Of a DNA stretch of 56,309 bases, positions 1 to 5,471 are shown one piece after another. Every line of letters starts with the position of its first letter. Position 1 is the first letter of the stretch. The notes below the pieces were generated by a model. It saw nothing but the letters and a program-made list of their open reading frames with translations. It was not told the origin of the DNA and did not search any database. The stretch is from a virus: the IMG/VR virus record IMGVR_UViG_3300046171_000013, positions 1 to 56,309 of that record; one strand, written 5' to 3'. The position numbers and the translations under genes were made by a program.

Positions 1-170
1 TTGACACCTGTTACATCACCCAGATGCACCGTGTCAGGAAAGTTGGCCTTTGCAACTTGGATCGCATACTTGTCGATCTCGCTGGCAAAGTAGTTGGTAA
101 TAGGAAAGCCAGCCCTTTCCAAGGCAAGCCTTCCACATGACATTCCGTCAAATAGCGATAGCACGTTCAC
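1..170 (-). CDS. C5-cytosine DNA methyltransferase, N-terminal part (gene continues at the other window end)
   Basis: The first 56 codons of a DNA (cytosine-5) methyltransferase. The reading starts at GTG 170, with an AGGAGA ribosome site at 182-177, and shows the motif I sequence VLSLFDGMSCG (AdoMet binding) followed by an acidic S-E-I-D-K-Y segment as in phage enzymes of this family. It overlaps the 3' end of the gene upstream (148-570). The frame runs off position 1. The rest, including the PCQ catalytic loop, is at 55227-56309. Joining the two ends directly leaves the reading one base out of frame, so one base (or a few) is missing at the join or there is an indel. The enzyme would methylate phage DNA, probably against host restriction (inference). 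Confidence 0.85.
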   Translation of the reverse strand, partial: MNVLSLFDGMSCGRLALERAGFPITNYFASEIDKYAIQVAKANFPDTVHLGDVTGV

Positions 171-570
171 CGTATTTCTCCTTCATTTCCGTATGCGTTA
201 ACTCATCAATCAAAACCCAATCATATGTGTACTTGTCCACATGCTGGCGATCATAAATCTCAATCCACAAATCTTGGCTGTTATGCTTTGAGATCACATA
301 ATGATAGTCGCACCAATCATTGGCCTCCAACATCTCTTCACGATCCTTGAACCTCGCATTTACCAAACGAACCTCACCGCCCTTGCGGTTCTTGTTCGCC
401 GCAACAAATGCCGCCGCAAACTCATCAGCCTCAAACCGAGGGAGCGGCCACGCATACGCCTTGGCCTCCTCAATGAAATGCACCGCACCTTCTGGGTAGT
501 TGTCATAGTGCTTGTAAACATGAACCTCTTCATGCTCGTCCTCAAAAATGTAAATCGCTCTAGTTCCCAT
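148..570 (-). CDS. conserved phage hypothetical protein, 140 aa
   Basis: Starts at ATG 570 behind GGAGGCAGACAG. The protein opens MGTRAIYIFEDE and has the segment LPRFEADEFAAAFVAANK, which I recognise as a widespread family of small phage and plasmid accessory proteins without known function. It is acidic and rich in Tyr and Trp, with no membrane segment. Its stop overlaps the start of the methyltransferase by about 23 bases, so the two are probably translationally coupled. Other functions cannot be inferred. Confidence 0.8.
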   Translation of the reverse strand: MGTRAIYIFEDEHEEVHVYKHYDNYPEGAVHFIEEAKAYAWPLPRFEADEFAAAFVAANKNRKGGEVRLVNARFKDREEMLEANDWCDYHYVISKHNSQDLWIEIYDRQHVDKYTYDWVLIDELTHTEMKEKYGERAIAI

Positions 571-743
571 CTGTCTGCCTCCAATACTTTCTGCATTAAA
601 ATCTTCACAATATTCCCATGTCCGGCATAGAGCTTCGCCTCATCCGAACCATCATCAACCTGATCCTCAATGAAACGATCCAGAGCTACCTCCAAAACAT
701 TCCACTGCTTCGCGGTTAAAGATATTGAAATCAAATCATCCAT
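360..743 (-). CDS. small hypothetical protein (N-terminal about 60 aa credible, tail doubtful)
   Basis: Start ATG 743 sits behind GAGGAGGCAGAC, a strong ribosome site. The first about 60 residues (MDDLISISLTAKQWNVLEVA onward) look like a genuine soluble helical protein. The frame then runs 200 bases into the gene 148-570 in another phase, with Arg- and Thr-rich, non-protein-like composition. I infer that the true gene ends near 560-570 and that a one-base indel hides its stop. No family recognised. Confidence 0.5.
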   Translation of the reverse strand: MDDLISISLTAKQWNVLEVALDRFIEDQVDDGSDEAKLYAGHGNIVKILMQKVLEADRWELERFTFLRTSMKRFMFTSTMTTTQKVRCISLRRPRRMRGRSLGLRLMSLRRHLLRRTRTARAVRFVW

Positions 744-879
744 TGTCTGCCTCCTCAAGATTCTCAAACCGGACATAAATCTGCCCTTCTTCCTCATCAC
801 CAACATAAACCTCCAAGAAATCTACGTCAGATTCTTTGACCAAATCCCAAAGACCATCAAACAAAACTCGCTTATCCAT
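736..879 (-). CDS. small acidic hypothetical protein, 47 aa
   Basis: Starts at ATG 879 with GGAGGAAGACG just upstream and ends in TGA at 738-736, overlapping the ATG of the next gene (743) in an ATGGATGA junction. The product, MDKRVLFDGLWDLVKESDVD onward, is strongly acidic and soluble. Overlaps on both sides and a good ribosome site support it despite the small size. No family recognised. Confidence 0.6.
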   Translation of the reverse strand: MDKRVLFDGLWDLVKESDVDFLEVYVGDEEEGQIYVRFENLEEADNG

Positions 880-1051
880 CGTCTTCCTCCACTATCTGAT
901 GAAACTTGAATCCCGAACCATGGCACTTGTGACAATCAACAACATCGCCGCGCCTGCCTGACTCAAACCCATGACCGCAGCACCAGTCGCAATAAATAGC
1001 GTACTCGATGCGTGAACCTTGAATCACGAGCCTTTCCTGTACTTCCTGCAT
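872..1051 (-). CDS. DnaJ-type zinc-finger small protein, 59 aa
   Basis: Two CxxC-type knuckles, CDWCCGHGF and CHKCHGSGF, resemble the CxxCxGxG repeats of the DnaJ central domain and should bind one zinc. The ATG at 1051 has GGAGG at ideal spacing. An ATG at 1063 would place that ribosome site inside the gene, so I take 1051 (MQEVQERLV). It is the first gene of the leftward early arm and overlaps the next gene. As I recall, phage HMO-2011 carries a DnaJ-like zinc region fused to its DNA polymerase; here it stands alone. Role unknown, possibly nucleic-acid or protein binding. Confidence 0.7.
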   Translation of the reverse strand: MQEVQERLVIQGSRIEYAIYCDWCCGHGFESGRRGDVVDCHKCHGSGFKFHQIVEEDDG

Positions 1052-1082
1052 ATCGTCCTCCATGACTGATATTTATTTGTTA

Positions 1083-1110
1083 ACTATACAGGAAACAAGA
1101 CAACATGCAA
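1083..1110 (-). promoter_or_regulatory. candidate leftward early promoter
   Basis: On the minus strand TTGCAT (1110-1105) is followed after 16 bases by TATAGT (1088-1083), upstream of the first leftward gene. The -35 context TTGCATGTTGTC recurs as TTGTATGTTGTC at the other leftward early promoter (5795-5767), which supports a shared early promoter type. Confidence 0.5.
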
Positions 1111-1228
1111 CAAGTTATTTTACCGAACCCAGAGAACCGATACTCTTCCTCAATCGGCTTGGTACACTTGTCTCATTTGTTACACCTCTTTTGCTGAAAA
1201 AAAAGTTTTGAAAAAAGTTCAAATGTAG

Positions 1229-1255
1229 TGTGACAAGTGTGACAAGTGTGACAAG
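1229..1255 (+). repeat. three tandem 9-bp repeats TGTGACAAG
   Basis: Three perfect head-to-tail copies of TGTGACAAG. Further related copies lie at 1164-1185 (inverted ACACTTGTCTC), 1291-1302, 1314-1332 (GGCACACTTGTCACACTTT) and 1416-1426 (CAAGTGTGACA). The arrangement fits operator sites of a regulator or replication iterons. Confidence 0.75.
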
Positions 1256-1411
1256 AATGGCTGTGATCCACGGATATCAAGGGTTTGAGCTTGGCACACT
1301 TCTAAGCATTTTTGGCACACTTGTCACACTTTGGAGACTCTATAGGACTACAAGTACAAATGTTGGTTTTTTGGCCTTTTTTGAAAAGGCTTCAAATCAT
1401 TGTTTTTTTAG

Positions 1412-1434
1412 GGTACAAGTGTGACATGTGTACC
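1412..1434. promoter_or_regulatory. inverted repeat over the terminase small subunit start
   Basis: GGTACA (1412-1417) and TGTACC (1429-1434) form a perfect 6-bp inverted repeat enclosing AAGTGTGACAT, a copy of the regional repeat. It covers the ATG at 1426, where no strong ribosome site is visible, so a bound protein or RNA fold could control terminase expression (inference). Confidence 0.4.
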
Positions 1435-1998
1435 AAGAAAACCGATATTCTTGCAGATGATATAGAGGCCGAGACTGGACGAAAGTTGACGAATCGTCAG
1501 CGTGAGTTCGCTCGTTACTATGTTGAAGGAATCTACTCCAATGCGGAGTGCGCTAGAAAAGCTGGATACGCATCCAATAGTGCGGCGTCCATTGCTGGTC
1601 ATCTTTTGGCAGGCAAAAAGTTTCCACAGCTTGTCGATTACATCCAAGAACTAAGAGAAGAACGAGAACGCCGATATGGCGTAACCGTAACAGGTCAGCT
1701 AAAGCGATTGCACGAGCTGTCTTCTGGTGCGGAAGAGGCTGGCCAGTTTTCAGCGGCGATTAACGCTGAGAAGATTCGTTCCGCTCTTGGTGGCTTGACC
1801 GTAGATAGGCGAGAACAGATTCACCAGCTTGATGATCTTTCCCGTGAAGAGATCACCGCCCGTTTGTCTCAACTTCGTCAGCAGTATCCACAAGCCTTCA
1901 TTGAAGGCGAGTATAAGGAGGTAACTGATGCCGACACCGGAGGCGAACTTTTGGAACACCGTCCGCAGGAATCTGCCGAAGAGCTGTTATCCGACTAG
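1426..1998 (+). CDS. terS: terminase small subunit
   Basis: 190 aa starting MCTKKTDILADDIEAETGRK. The N-terminal half has the typical helix-turn-helix DNA-recognition region of small terminases (LTNRQREFARYYVEGIYSNA, then KAGYAS), followed by a central oligomerisation-type helical region. It recognises phage DNA at packaging and delivers it to the large subunit. The ATG at 1426 lies in the TGTGACA repeat region and lacks a good ribosome site; earlier in-frame codons give implausible sequence. It is separated from the large subunit (8379) by an opposite-strand accessory block, and its 3' end overlaps the nuclease gene by 71 bases. Confidence 0.8.
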   Translation: MCTKKTDILADDIEAETGRKLTNRQREFARYYVEGIYSNAECARKAGYASNSAASIAGHLLAGKKFPQLVDYIQELREERERRYGVTVTGQLKRLHELSSGAEEAGQFSAAINAEKIRSALGGLTVDRREQIHQLDDLSREEITARLSQLRQQYPQAFIEGEYKEVTDADTGGELLEHRPQESAEELLSD

Positions 1999-2467
1999 AA
2001 TCGAGAACCGCCATGGTGGCGGCGTGCCTGACGTACATTTTGCATGGTCTGGGCTTGTATTCTGGATAGAATTAAAAACAACTAAAAACAACACGGTTCG
2101 ATTATCGCCGCAACAAATCGCGTGGAATACCGCGTATTCGCGTAATGGCGGCTTGTCATTCATCTTGGTTAAGCACCTCCCTTCGGGTGACCTAATTTTG
2201 TTTGAAGGCGCCCAGAGCCTTGAAATCGGGCGCAATGGGCTAAGATCGGGGAGCTTGTTTCGGGGTTCGGGACACCAGGACCTGTGGCACCAGGTTCGGG
2301 AGTCGGGGATCGGGCATCTTGAATCGGTACTGGCGCAGCTTCGGGGTTCGGGAGTCGGGGATTCGGGTTCGGGGATCGGGGATCCTGGACCTGGGCAGCC
2401 AGGGACTGGTGCCCCAGTACCAGGGTTACAGCAACCTGGGCTCGAGGCAAAAGAAAAGGAGGCCTAA
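1928..2467 (+). CDS. PD-(D/E)XK-type (VRR-NUC-like) nuclease with a low-complexity tail
   Basis: 179 aa; ATG 1928 follows AAGGAG. Residues about 25-75 carry GGGVPDVHF, then WIELKTT and LSPQQIAWN, matching the PD...(D/E)xK core plus QxxW motif of small phage nucleases resembling VRR-NUC or resolvase-like enzymes. The catalytic Asp, Glu and Lys are visible. From about residue 100 the sequence degenerates into Gly, Ser, Pro and Gln repeats encoded by TTCGGG/TCGGGG arrays, so the tail appears to be a repeat insertion into the coding sequence. It likely resolves or trims DNA at packaging or replication (inference). Confidence 0.75.
   Translation: MPTPEANFWNTVRRNLPKSCYPTRIENRHGGGVPDVHFAWSGLVFWIELKTTKNNTVRLSPQQIAWNTAYSRNGGLSFILVKHLPSGDLILFEGAQSLEIGRNGLRSGSLFRGSGHQDLWHQVRESGIGHLESVLAQLRGSGVGDSGSGIGDPGPGQPGTGAPVPGLQQPGLEAKEKEA
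2225..2385 (+). repeat. TTCGGG/TCGGGG G-rich repeat array A
   Basis: More than ten GGG or GGGG runs separated by 3-4 bases or longer gaps. The densest part, 2340-2382, has seven G-runs. It lies in the 3' coding part of the nuclease gene. The pattern is predicted to form G-quadruplexes on the plus strand. Confidence 0.8.
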
Positions 2468-2474
2468 GCCTCCT
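2457..2474. terminator. convergent hairpin shared by two stop codons
   Basis: AGGAGGC (2457-2463), loop CTAA, GCCTCCT (2468-2474). The stops of the rightward nuclease gene and of the leftward 47-aa gene lie in the loop. On the minus strand the stem is followed by TTTTCTTTT, consistent with a terminator for leftward transcription. Confidence 0.55.
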
Positions 2475-2607
2475 CCTCCTTTATGCTATCCTCGATCTTG
2501 TCGATCAAGGCGCCGAAGGCTGCGAATATGTCTCTATCCTCCGGATCCTTTTCGCATTGCTCAACGACAATGTGCTTTATGTGCATGATGATATCTTCTT
2601 TGGTCAT
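2464..2607 (-). CDS. small acidic hypothetical protein, 47 aa
   Basis: Starts at ATG 2607 within the ATGA junction with the stop of the GP88-like gene (2604), so it is translationally coupled. The sequence MTKEDIIMHIKHIVVEQCEK onward is helical and ends in a run of Glu. No family recognised. Confidence 0.55.
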   Translation of the reverse strand: MTKEDIIMHIKHIVVEQCEKDPEDRDIFAAFGALIDKIEDSIKEEEA

Positions 2608-3212
2608 TTCACAGCCTCTACAATTTGAGTAACGCCATTGTTCGGCGTATAGCATAGCAAGCAATCCTTGCATTTTTGGCCGGTGCAATTTTGTGGCGCG
2701 TCACTGTCCGGTGATACGTTGTTAAACGTCCGGTCAAAGAATGCCGGCGGATTGTCCATTACCGCGTCAATGCGCGGGTTGCTATAGATAAGGATAAGAT
2801 TCGCGGGTTTTTGGTTCTGCATATAAAACTTGCGAATCCATCCTTTGCGCTTTGTCCACAATGCAAAAGAGCAATGCGGATTATGTAACGTGATGTTGTG
2901 GAAATTTTCCAGCATGGTCAGGTTTATCAATTCGCCATGACCGGAAAACCTAAAAAATGCGTCTAGGATTGTCGGCAACATATGCTCCGGAATCAATCCA
3001 CCGGACAACATATCGCTATTGTGTTGCCATGCGGGAGCGCAATTTTTGCGCAATCCGTTTAGCATCTCAACGCTATAGCACTCTGTGCATATGATTGACG
3101 GATCCCCGCACGCGCTCATTTTCATGCAATATTCATTGGTCAGCGTGTTCGTGTTCAATGCTTTGAACCCGTCCAGCTTGCCTGTCATTTTAGAAATTTT
3201 CAAAACGTCCAT
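2604..3212 (-). CDS. GP88-like cysteine-rich phage protein
   Basis: 202 aa from ATG 3212, behind a GGAGG (ATGGAGGATTACAATG). The region KMTGKLDGFKALNTNT and the Cys-rich segment CGDPSIICTECYSVEML resemble the phage 'gene product 88' family, with another pair CTGQKCKDCLLC near the C-terminus. The eight or so cysteines suggest metal or Fe-S binding. Function of the family is not established to my knowledge. It has its own upstream leftward promoter candidate and is coupled to the 47-aa gene. Confidence 0.65.
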   Translation of the reverse strand: MDVLKISKMTGKLDGFKALNTNTLTNEYCMKMSACGDPSIICTECYSVEMLNGLRKNCAPAWQHNSDMLSGGLIPEHMLPTILDAFFRFSGHGELINLTMLENFHNITLHNPHCSFALWTKRKGWIRKFYMQNQKPANLILIYSNPRIDAVMDNPPAFFDRTFNNVSPDSDAPQNCTGQKCKDCLLCYTPNNGVTQIVEAVK

Positions 3213-3238
3213 TGTAATCCTCCATAGTTTACAAGTTA

Positions 3239-3267
3239 AATATAAACTAAAAACAATCAGGAAACAA
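3239..3267 (-). promoter_or_regulatory. candidate leftward promoter before the GP88-like gene
   Basis: TTGTTT (3267-3262), 17-base spacer, TATATT (3244-3239). The spacer begins CCTG; the sequence TTGTTTCCTG also occurs upstream of the first leftward gene near 1089-1098. Confidence 0.4.
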
Positions 3268-3274
3268 ACAAAAA

Positions 3275-3350
3275 GATTCGGGTTCGGGTTCACCTGGACC
3301 ACGACCTGGTCGGGCAGCCTCGAGTCGGGTTCGGGTTCGGGATTCGGGAC
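3275..3350 (+). repeat. TTCGGG repeat array B
   Basis: Contains TTCGGGTTCGGG (3277-3288) and, at 3323-3348, TCGGGTTCGGGTTCGGGA followed by another TTCGGG. The latter has four GGG runs with 3-4-base loops, a classic G-quadruplex pattern. Intergenic, with the Gs on the plus strand. Confidence 0.8.
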
Positions 3351-3360
3351 TAATAAAAAC

Positions 3361-3381
3361 GCCCAGGGACTGGCCCTGGGC
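3361..3381 (-). terminator. hairpin terminator 1 after the Api92-like gene
   Basis: GCCCAGGG, loop ACTGG, CCCTGGGC. On the minus strand it is followed by GTTTTTATT, the layout of an intrinsic terminator for leftward transcripts. Confidence 0.6.
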
Positions 3382-3422
3382 GCCGCTCTAGTATGGAGGA
3401 CTAGAAACAAAAACAAATAAAA

Positions 3423-3443
3423 GCCCAGTCTCGAGGACTGGGC
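3423..3443 (-). terminator. hairpin terminator 2 after the Api92-like gene
   Basis: GCCCAGTC, loop TCGAG, GACTGGGC, followed on the minus strand by TTTTATTTGTTTTTG. A strong intrinsic terminator for leftward transcription. Confidence 0.7.
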
Positions 3444-3453
3444 AGCCGGATGG

Positions 3454-3478
3454 ATGGGGCTGGCATCACCAGCCCCAT
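3454..3478 (-). terminator. hairpin directly after the Api92-like stop codon
   Basis: ATGGGGCTGG, loop CATCA, CCAGCCCCAT: a perfect 10-bp stem five bases beyond the stop codon. There is no T-run, so it may stabilise or process the mRNA rather than terminate alone. Confidence 0.5.
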
Positions 3479-3482
3479 CGCT

Positions 3483-3941
3483 CTAGGCGTATTCAGATTG
3501 GAGATGTTCGTCTATCTCATCCCCATCCTGTATTTCATTGTGATAGAAATCCCCATCAACAGAATATTCGCCATGGTATCCCATGCCATATTCCACATAT
3601 TTGGCGACTAGATTGAATCCCTGTTTAATCATCTCATCATATACAGGGATTGGTGGCGACCATGCTGTGTCGAATTTGAACACATATGTCTCGCCATTCT
3701 CATCGCTATAGATTTCATCTGTATCCCATGGCGAACAGACATCCCATTTCGTGCCCCAATTATCGCACGCCCAATCATACCAATTAGGAGAGTCTGAAGG
3801 AGATGTTGTATCCTTCAATGCTTCTGGCATGGGTTTGATATGGTCGCACATCTCGCCATTGATGATGGCGTCTTTCAACGCCACCATCTTGTTTTTGTCT
3901 GCATGAGACACATAGATTACATTCTGACACCAATTAGGCAT
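3483..3941 (-). CDS. Api92-like (DUF1281-type) ferredoxin-fold protein
   Basis: 152 aa from ATG 3941, with GGAGG at about nine bases. The N-terminus MPNWCQNVIYVSH is the signature of the phage and plasmid family with an Api92-like ferredoxin-like domain, and the C-terminal half has the usual W-rich WGTKWDVCSPWDT and a FDTAWSPPIPVYDEM segment. Function is unknown; members are accessory early genes. It overlaps the upstream DUF3085-like gene by eight bases and is followed by three hairpins. Confidence 0.75.
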   Translation of the reverse strand: MPNWCQNVIYVSHADKNKMVALKDAIINGEMCDHIKPMPEALKDTTSPSDSPNWYDWACDNWGTKWDVCSPWDTDEIYSDENGETYVFKFDTAWSPPIPVYDEMIKQGFNLVAKYVEYGMGYHGEYSVDGDFYHNEIQDGDEIDEHLQSEYA

Positions 3942-4302
3942 AGATAGATACCTCCGTTTCTGAGAGACGAATGTCCAATTCACCATTCCGGCGGACACGA
4001 ATCATTTGTTGTTCTGACAATGGGATGAACTCCGCGAAATCATCTCCGCTTACATCATGAGTCTTTTCCCATAAATCCTTAACGCGCGGAGAATATCCAC
4101 GCGCATAGATAACGTGACATTTGTTTTTGCTAACAATGTCACGCTCTGACGATGGTGACATCAGATAGATGCCCTCATCCTTTACAAGCCACAAACCATA
4201 TTCATCTGTGGTCTCATCCACATAAGGAATTTTGCGGTCATGCTTGACCATGTGGTCAATCATTCTCGCGAACTCTTTACTTCTAAACTTTAGTCTATGC
4301 AT
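3934..4302 (-). CDS. DUF3085-like phage accessory protein
   Basis: 122 aa from ATG 4302 behind ATGGAGGATTAG. The central segment YGLWLVKDEGIYLMSPS and the later DDFAEFIPL match my recollection of the DUF3085 family of phage and plasmid proteins. No catalytic motif is evident. It is the first gene of a two-gene leftward unit with the Api92-like gene, under a good -10 (TATAAT). Confidence 0.65.
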   Translation of the reverse strand: MHRLKFRSKEFARMIDHMVKHDRKIPYVDETTDEYGLWLVKDEGIYLMSPSSERDIVSKNKCHVIYARGYSPRVKDLWEKTHDVSGDDFAEFIPLSEQQMIRVRRNGELDIRLSETEVSIYA

Positions 4303-4331
4303 CTAATCCTCCATTGGTTATTGCATATCTC

Positions 4332-4359
4332 ATTATAACTAATAACAAACTAAACACAA
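4332..4359 (-). promoter_or_regulatory. candidate leftward promoter before the DUF3085-like gene
   Basis: TTGTGT (4359-4354), 16-base spacer, perfect TATAAT (4337-4332), 30 bases upstream of the start at 4302. It sits immediately after the terminator of the previous leftward gene. Confidence 0.55.
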
Positions 4360-4363
4360 ACAA

Positions 4364-4389
4364 AAAGAGCGGCATCTCTGCCGCTCTTT
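4364..4389 (-). terminator. intrinsic terminator after the 87-aa gene
   Basis: AAAGAGCGGCA, loop TCTC, TGCCGCTCTTT: a perfect 11-bp stem, followed on the minus strand by TTGTTTGTG. It separates two leftward transcription units. Confidence 0.7.
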
Positions 4390-4405
4390 CCGTCCTATGG
4401 AGGAA

Positions 4406-4669
4406 CTAAATCCTATCCCATGATCTTGGATTGTCTCTGTGATCCTCGTCAACATAGCGATCTGTGATCTCATATTTCGTGCCCATGCTGTCAAGTTTGT
4501 TCAGATACTTTGGAAAATCGCAATCTTCCTCCAGCGCGTATATCTCACCATTAGGCGTTTGGTATGAGCATTGTGAGAAATCTGCCGCAGACATCCGCGC
4601 AGCCGCGAGCTGTTCTCTTGAAACGATGCCCCAGCCATGTCCTTGGTCTGTGATAAATACGATATTCAT
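4406..4669 (-). CDS. conserved accessory protein, 87 aa
   Basis: ATG 4669 follows ATGGAGGACAACAAA; the ribosome site lies between two ATGs, and I take the second. The protein MNIVFITDQGHGWGIVSREQ onward has HGWG near the start, CSYQTPNGEIYALEEDCD in the middle and a short acidic end. I recognise this pattern from small proteins common in phages and plasmids, with no known function. It is a single-gene unit with its own promoter and terminator. Confidence 0.65.
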   Translation of the reverse strand: MNIVFITDQGHGWGIVSREQLAAARMSAADFSQCSYQTPNGEIYALEEDCDFPKYLNKLDSMGTKYEITDRYVDEDHRDNPRSWDRI

Positions 4670-4757
4670 TTTGTTGTCCTCCATAGACAGGTTGAAAAGA
4701 GTAGGGAGAGCTGTTCGCATCACTGGTCGGCGGTCATCGCGACTCCCTACAAGAATG

Positions 4758-4785
4758 ATTATACACATTAACAAACACAAAACAA
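4758..4785 (-). promoter_or_regulatory. candidate leftward promoter before the 87-aa gene
   Basis: TTGTTT (4785-4780), 16-base spacer, perfect TATAAT (4763-4758). The start codon lies about 90 bases downstream, leaving a leader of roughly 80 bases. Confidence 0.55.
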
Positions 4786-4795
4786 ACTAAATTAT

Positions 4796-4838
4796 TCGGA
4801 TCGGGTTCGCTATGATTCGGGTCGGGTCGGGTTCGGGA
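4796..4838 (+). repeat. TTCGGG/TCGGG repeat array C
   Basis: At 4815-4837 TTCGGGTCGGGTCGGGTTCGGG has four GGG runs with loops of only 2-3 bases, the tightest G-quadruplex candidate in the window. It is followed by a 7-bp stem (ACTGGTG 4838-4844 with CACCAGT 4853-4859), echoing the GGACTGG sequence next to arrays A and B. Confidence 0.8.
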
Positions 4839-4874
4839 CTGGTGGCTTTAGTCACCAGTAGGGCGCCGCCCTTT

Positions 4875-4896
4875 GCTATAGGCGTAAGACTATAGC
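4875..4896. repeat. perfect 7-bp inverted repeat
   Basis: GCTATAG, loop of eight bases, CTATAGC. It lies between array C and the terminator at 4921, in an intergenic stretch with no gene. No T-run follows, so the role is unclear. Confidence 0.5.
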
Positions 4897-4920
4897 ATCT
4901 AAAATCTAGGCAAATAAAAA

Positions 4921-4944
4921 AGGAGACGGCTAGCGCCGTCTCCT
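4921..4944 (-). terminator. intrinsic terminator overlapping the stop of the membrane gene
   Basis: AGGAGACGGC, loop TAGC, GCCGTCTCCT, then TTTTTATTTGCC on the minus strand. The stop codon of gene 4930-5118 lies within the stem-loop. Strong candidate for the end of the 5693-4930 transcription unit. Confidence 0.75.
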
Positions 4945-5118
4945 CATGATATGCAATAAGCCAGCGCAATAGAATGCCGCGCCAGCGTGTAGGATCATGG
5001 CTAGTCGCATGACCTGATGACCTAGATCATCGAGCGGTTCCACCAGCCCGAAGATTAGATGGGCAGACGCTAGCAGGAATAATCCTGCTAGCACCATGCT
5101 AAGTTTAACCAGCCGCAT
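4930..5118 (-). CDS. small two-helix membrane protein, 62 aa
   Basis: Starts at ATG 5118, overlapping the end of the upstream gene by 14 bases, with only a weak ribosome site (GGAAAG), so coupled translation is likely. Two hydrophobic segments (about residues 5-25 and 37-55) and an Arg-rich C-terminus, HIMRRRR, indicate an inner-membrane protein with the tail inside. A perfect 10-bp inverted repeat (GCTAGCAGGA/TCCTGCTAGC, about 5069-5092) lies in the first membrane segment. Function unknown. Confidence 0.55.
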   Translation of the reverse strand: MRLVKLSMVLAGLFLLASAHLIFGLVEPLDDLGHQVMRLAMILHAGAAFYCAGLLHIMRRRR

Positions 5119-5416
5119 GATATGCCGCTTTCCAGTCTGGCGTGCATTCAATCAGCATGAAATTGTTCATGATCTCATCAGCGTATTGATCGCCATAATC
5201 CCATGATCCATAGGTCGCATCCGACATCGCGGCAGTAAACCACCGCGAATAAGGATCGGCCTTACAGTTATCAGGCTTTTTGTATGTCTTCAAAATGGCG
5301 ATAGTGATAACGCCAAGATCGCCAGACCTAGCCTGATAGACTGCATAAGGTTGCTGATCCCCTACCATAAACTTTTCGATAGAGACCGATTTACCAAATG
5401 GGTTTTTCTTAGTCAT
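5105..5416 (-). CDS. hypothetical early protein, 103 aa
   Basis: ATG 5416 follows TTGGAGGACAAT. The N-terminus MTKKNPFGKSVSIEKF resembles the start of the next gene (MTKTKF), after an identical kind of ribosome leader. The product is soluble with aromatic-rich DATYGSWDYGDQYADE in the C-terminal half. No family recognised. Second gene of the leftward unit starting at 5693. Confidence 0.55.
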   Translation of the reverse strand: MTKKNPFGKSVSIEKFMVGDQQPYAVYQARSGDLGVITIAILKTYKKPDNCKADPYSRWFTAAMSDATYGSWDYGDQYADEIMNNFMLIECTPDWKAAYHAAG

Positions 5417-5439
5417 ATTGTCCTCCAAGACAAGGTTGC

Positions 5440-5463
5440 GGCGGTGGCATGATTGCCACCGCC
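5440..5463 (-). other. perfect 10-bp hairpin between two early genes
   Basis: GGCGGTGGCA, loop TGAT, TGCCACCGCC, in the gap between genes 5472-5693 and 5105-5416. No T-run follows on the minus strand, so it is more likely an RNA stability or processing element than a full terminator. Confidence 0.5.
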
Positions 5464-5471
5464 TAGGGTTG

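Larger units (their letters stand above)
1052..1425. other. divergent intergenic control region, no gene
   Basis: About 370 bases between the leftward arm (1051) and the rightward terminase gene (1426). It contains a leftward sigma70-like promoter near 1083-1110, a run of T and A, and at least five copies of ACAAGTGTGACA-like sequence in both orientations. I see no credible ORF: the readable frames have poor composition and no ribosome site. Confidence 0.7.

Noticed and set aside
4787-4969. Leftward 60-aa frame over array C and the terminator
   Set aside because: It covers hairpins and TTCGGG repeats, has no ribosome site and an implausible composition.
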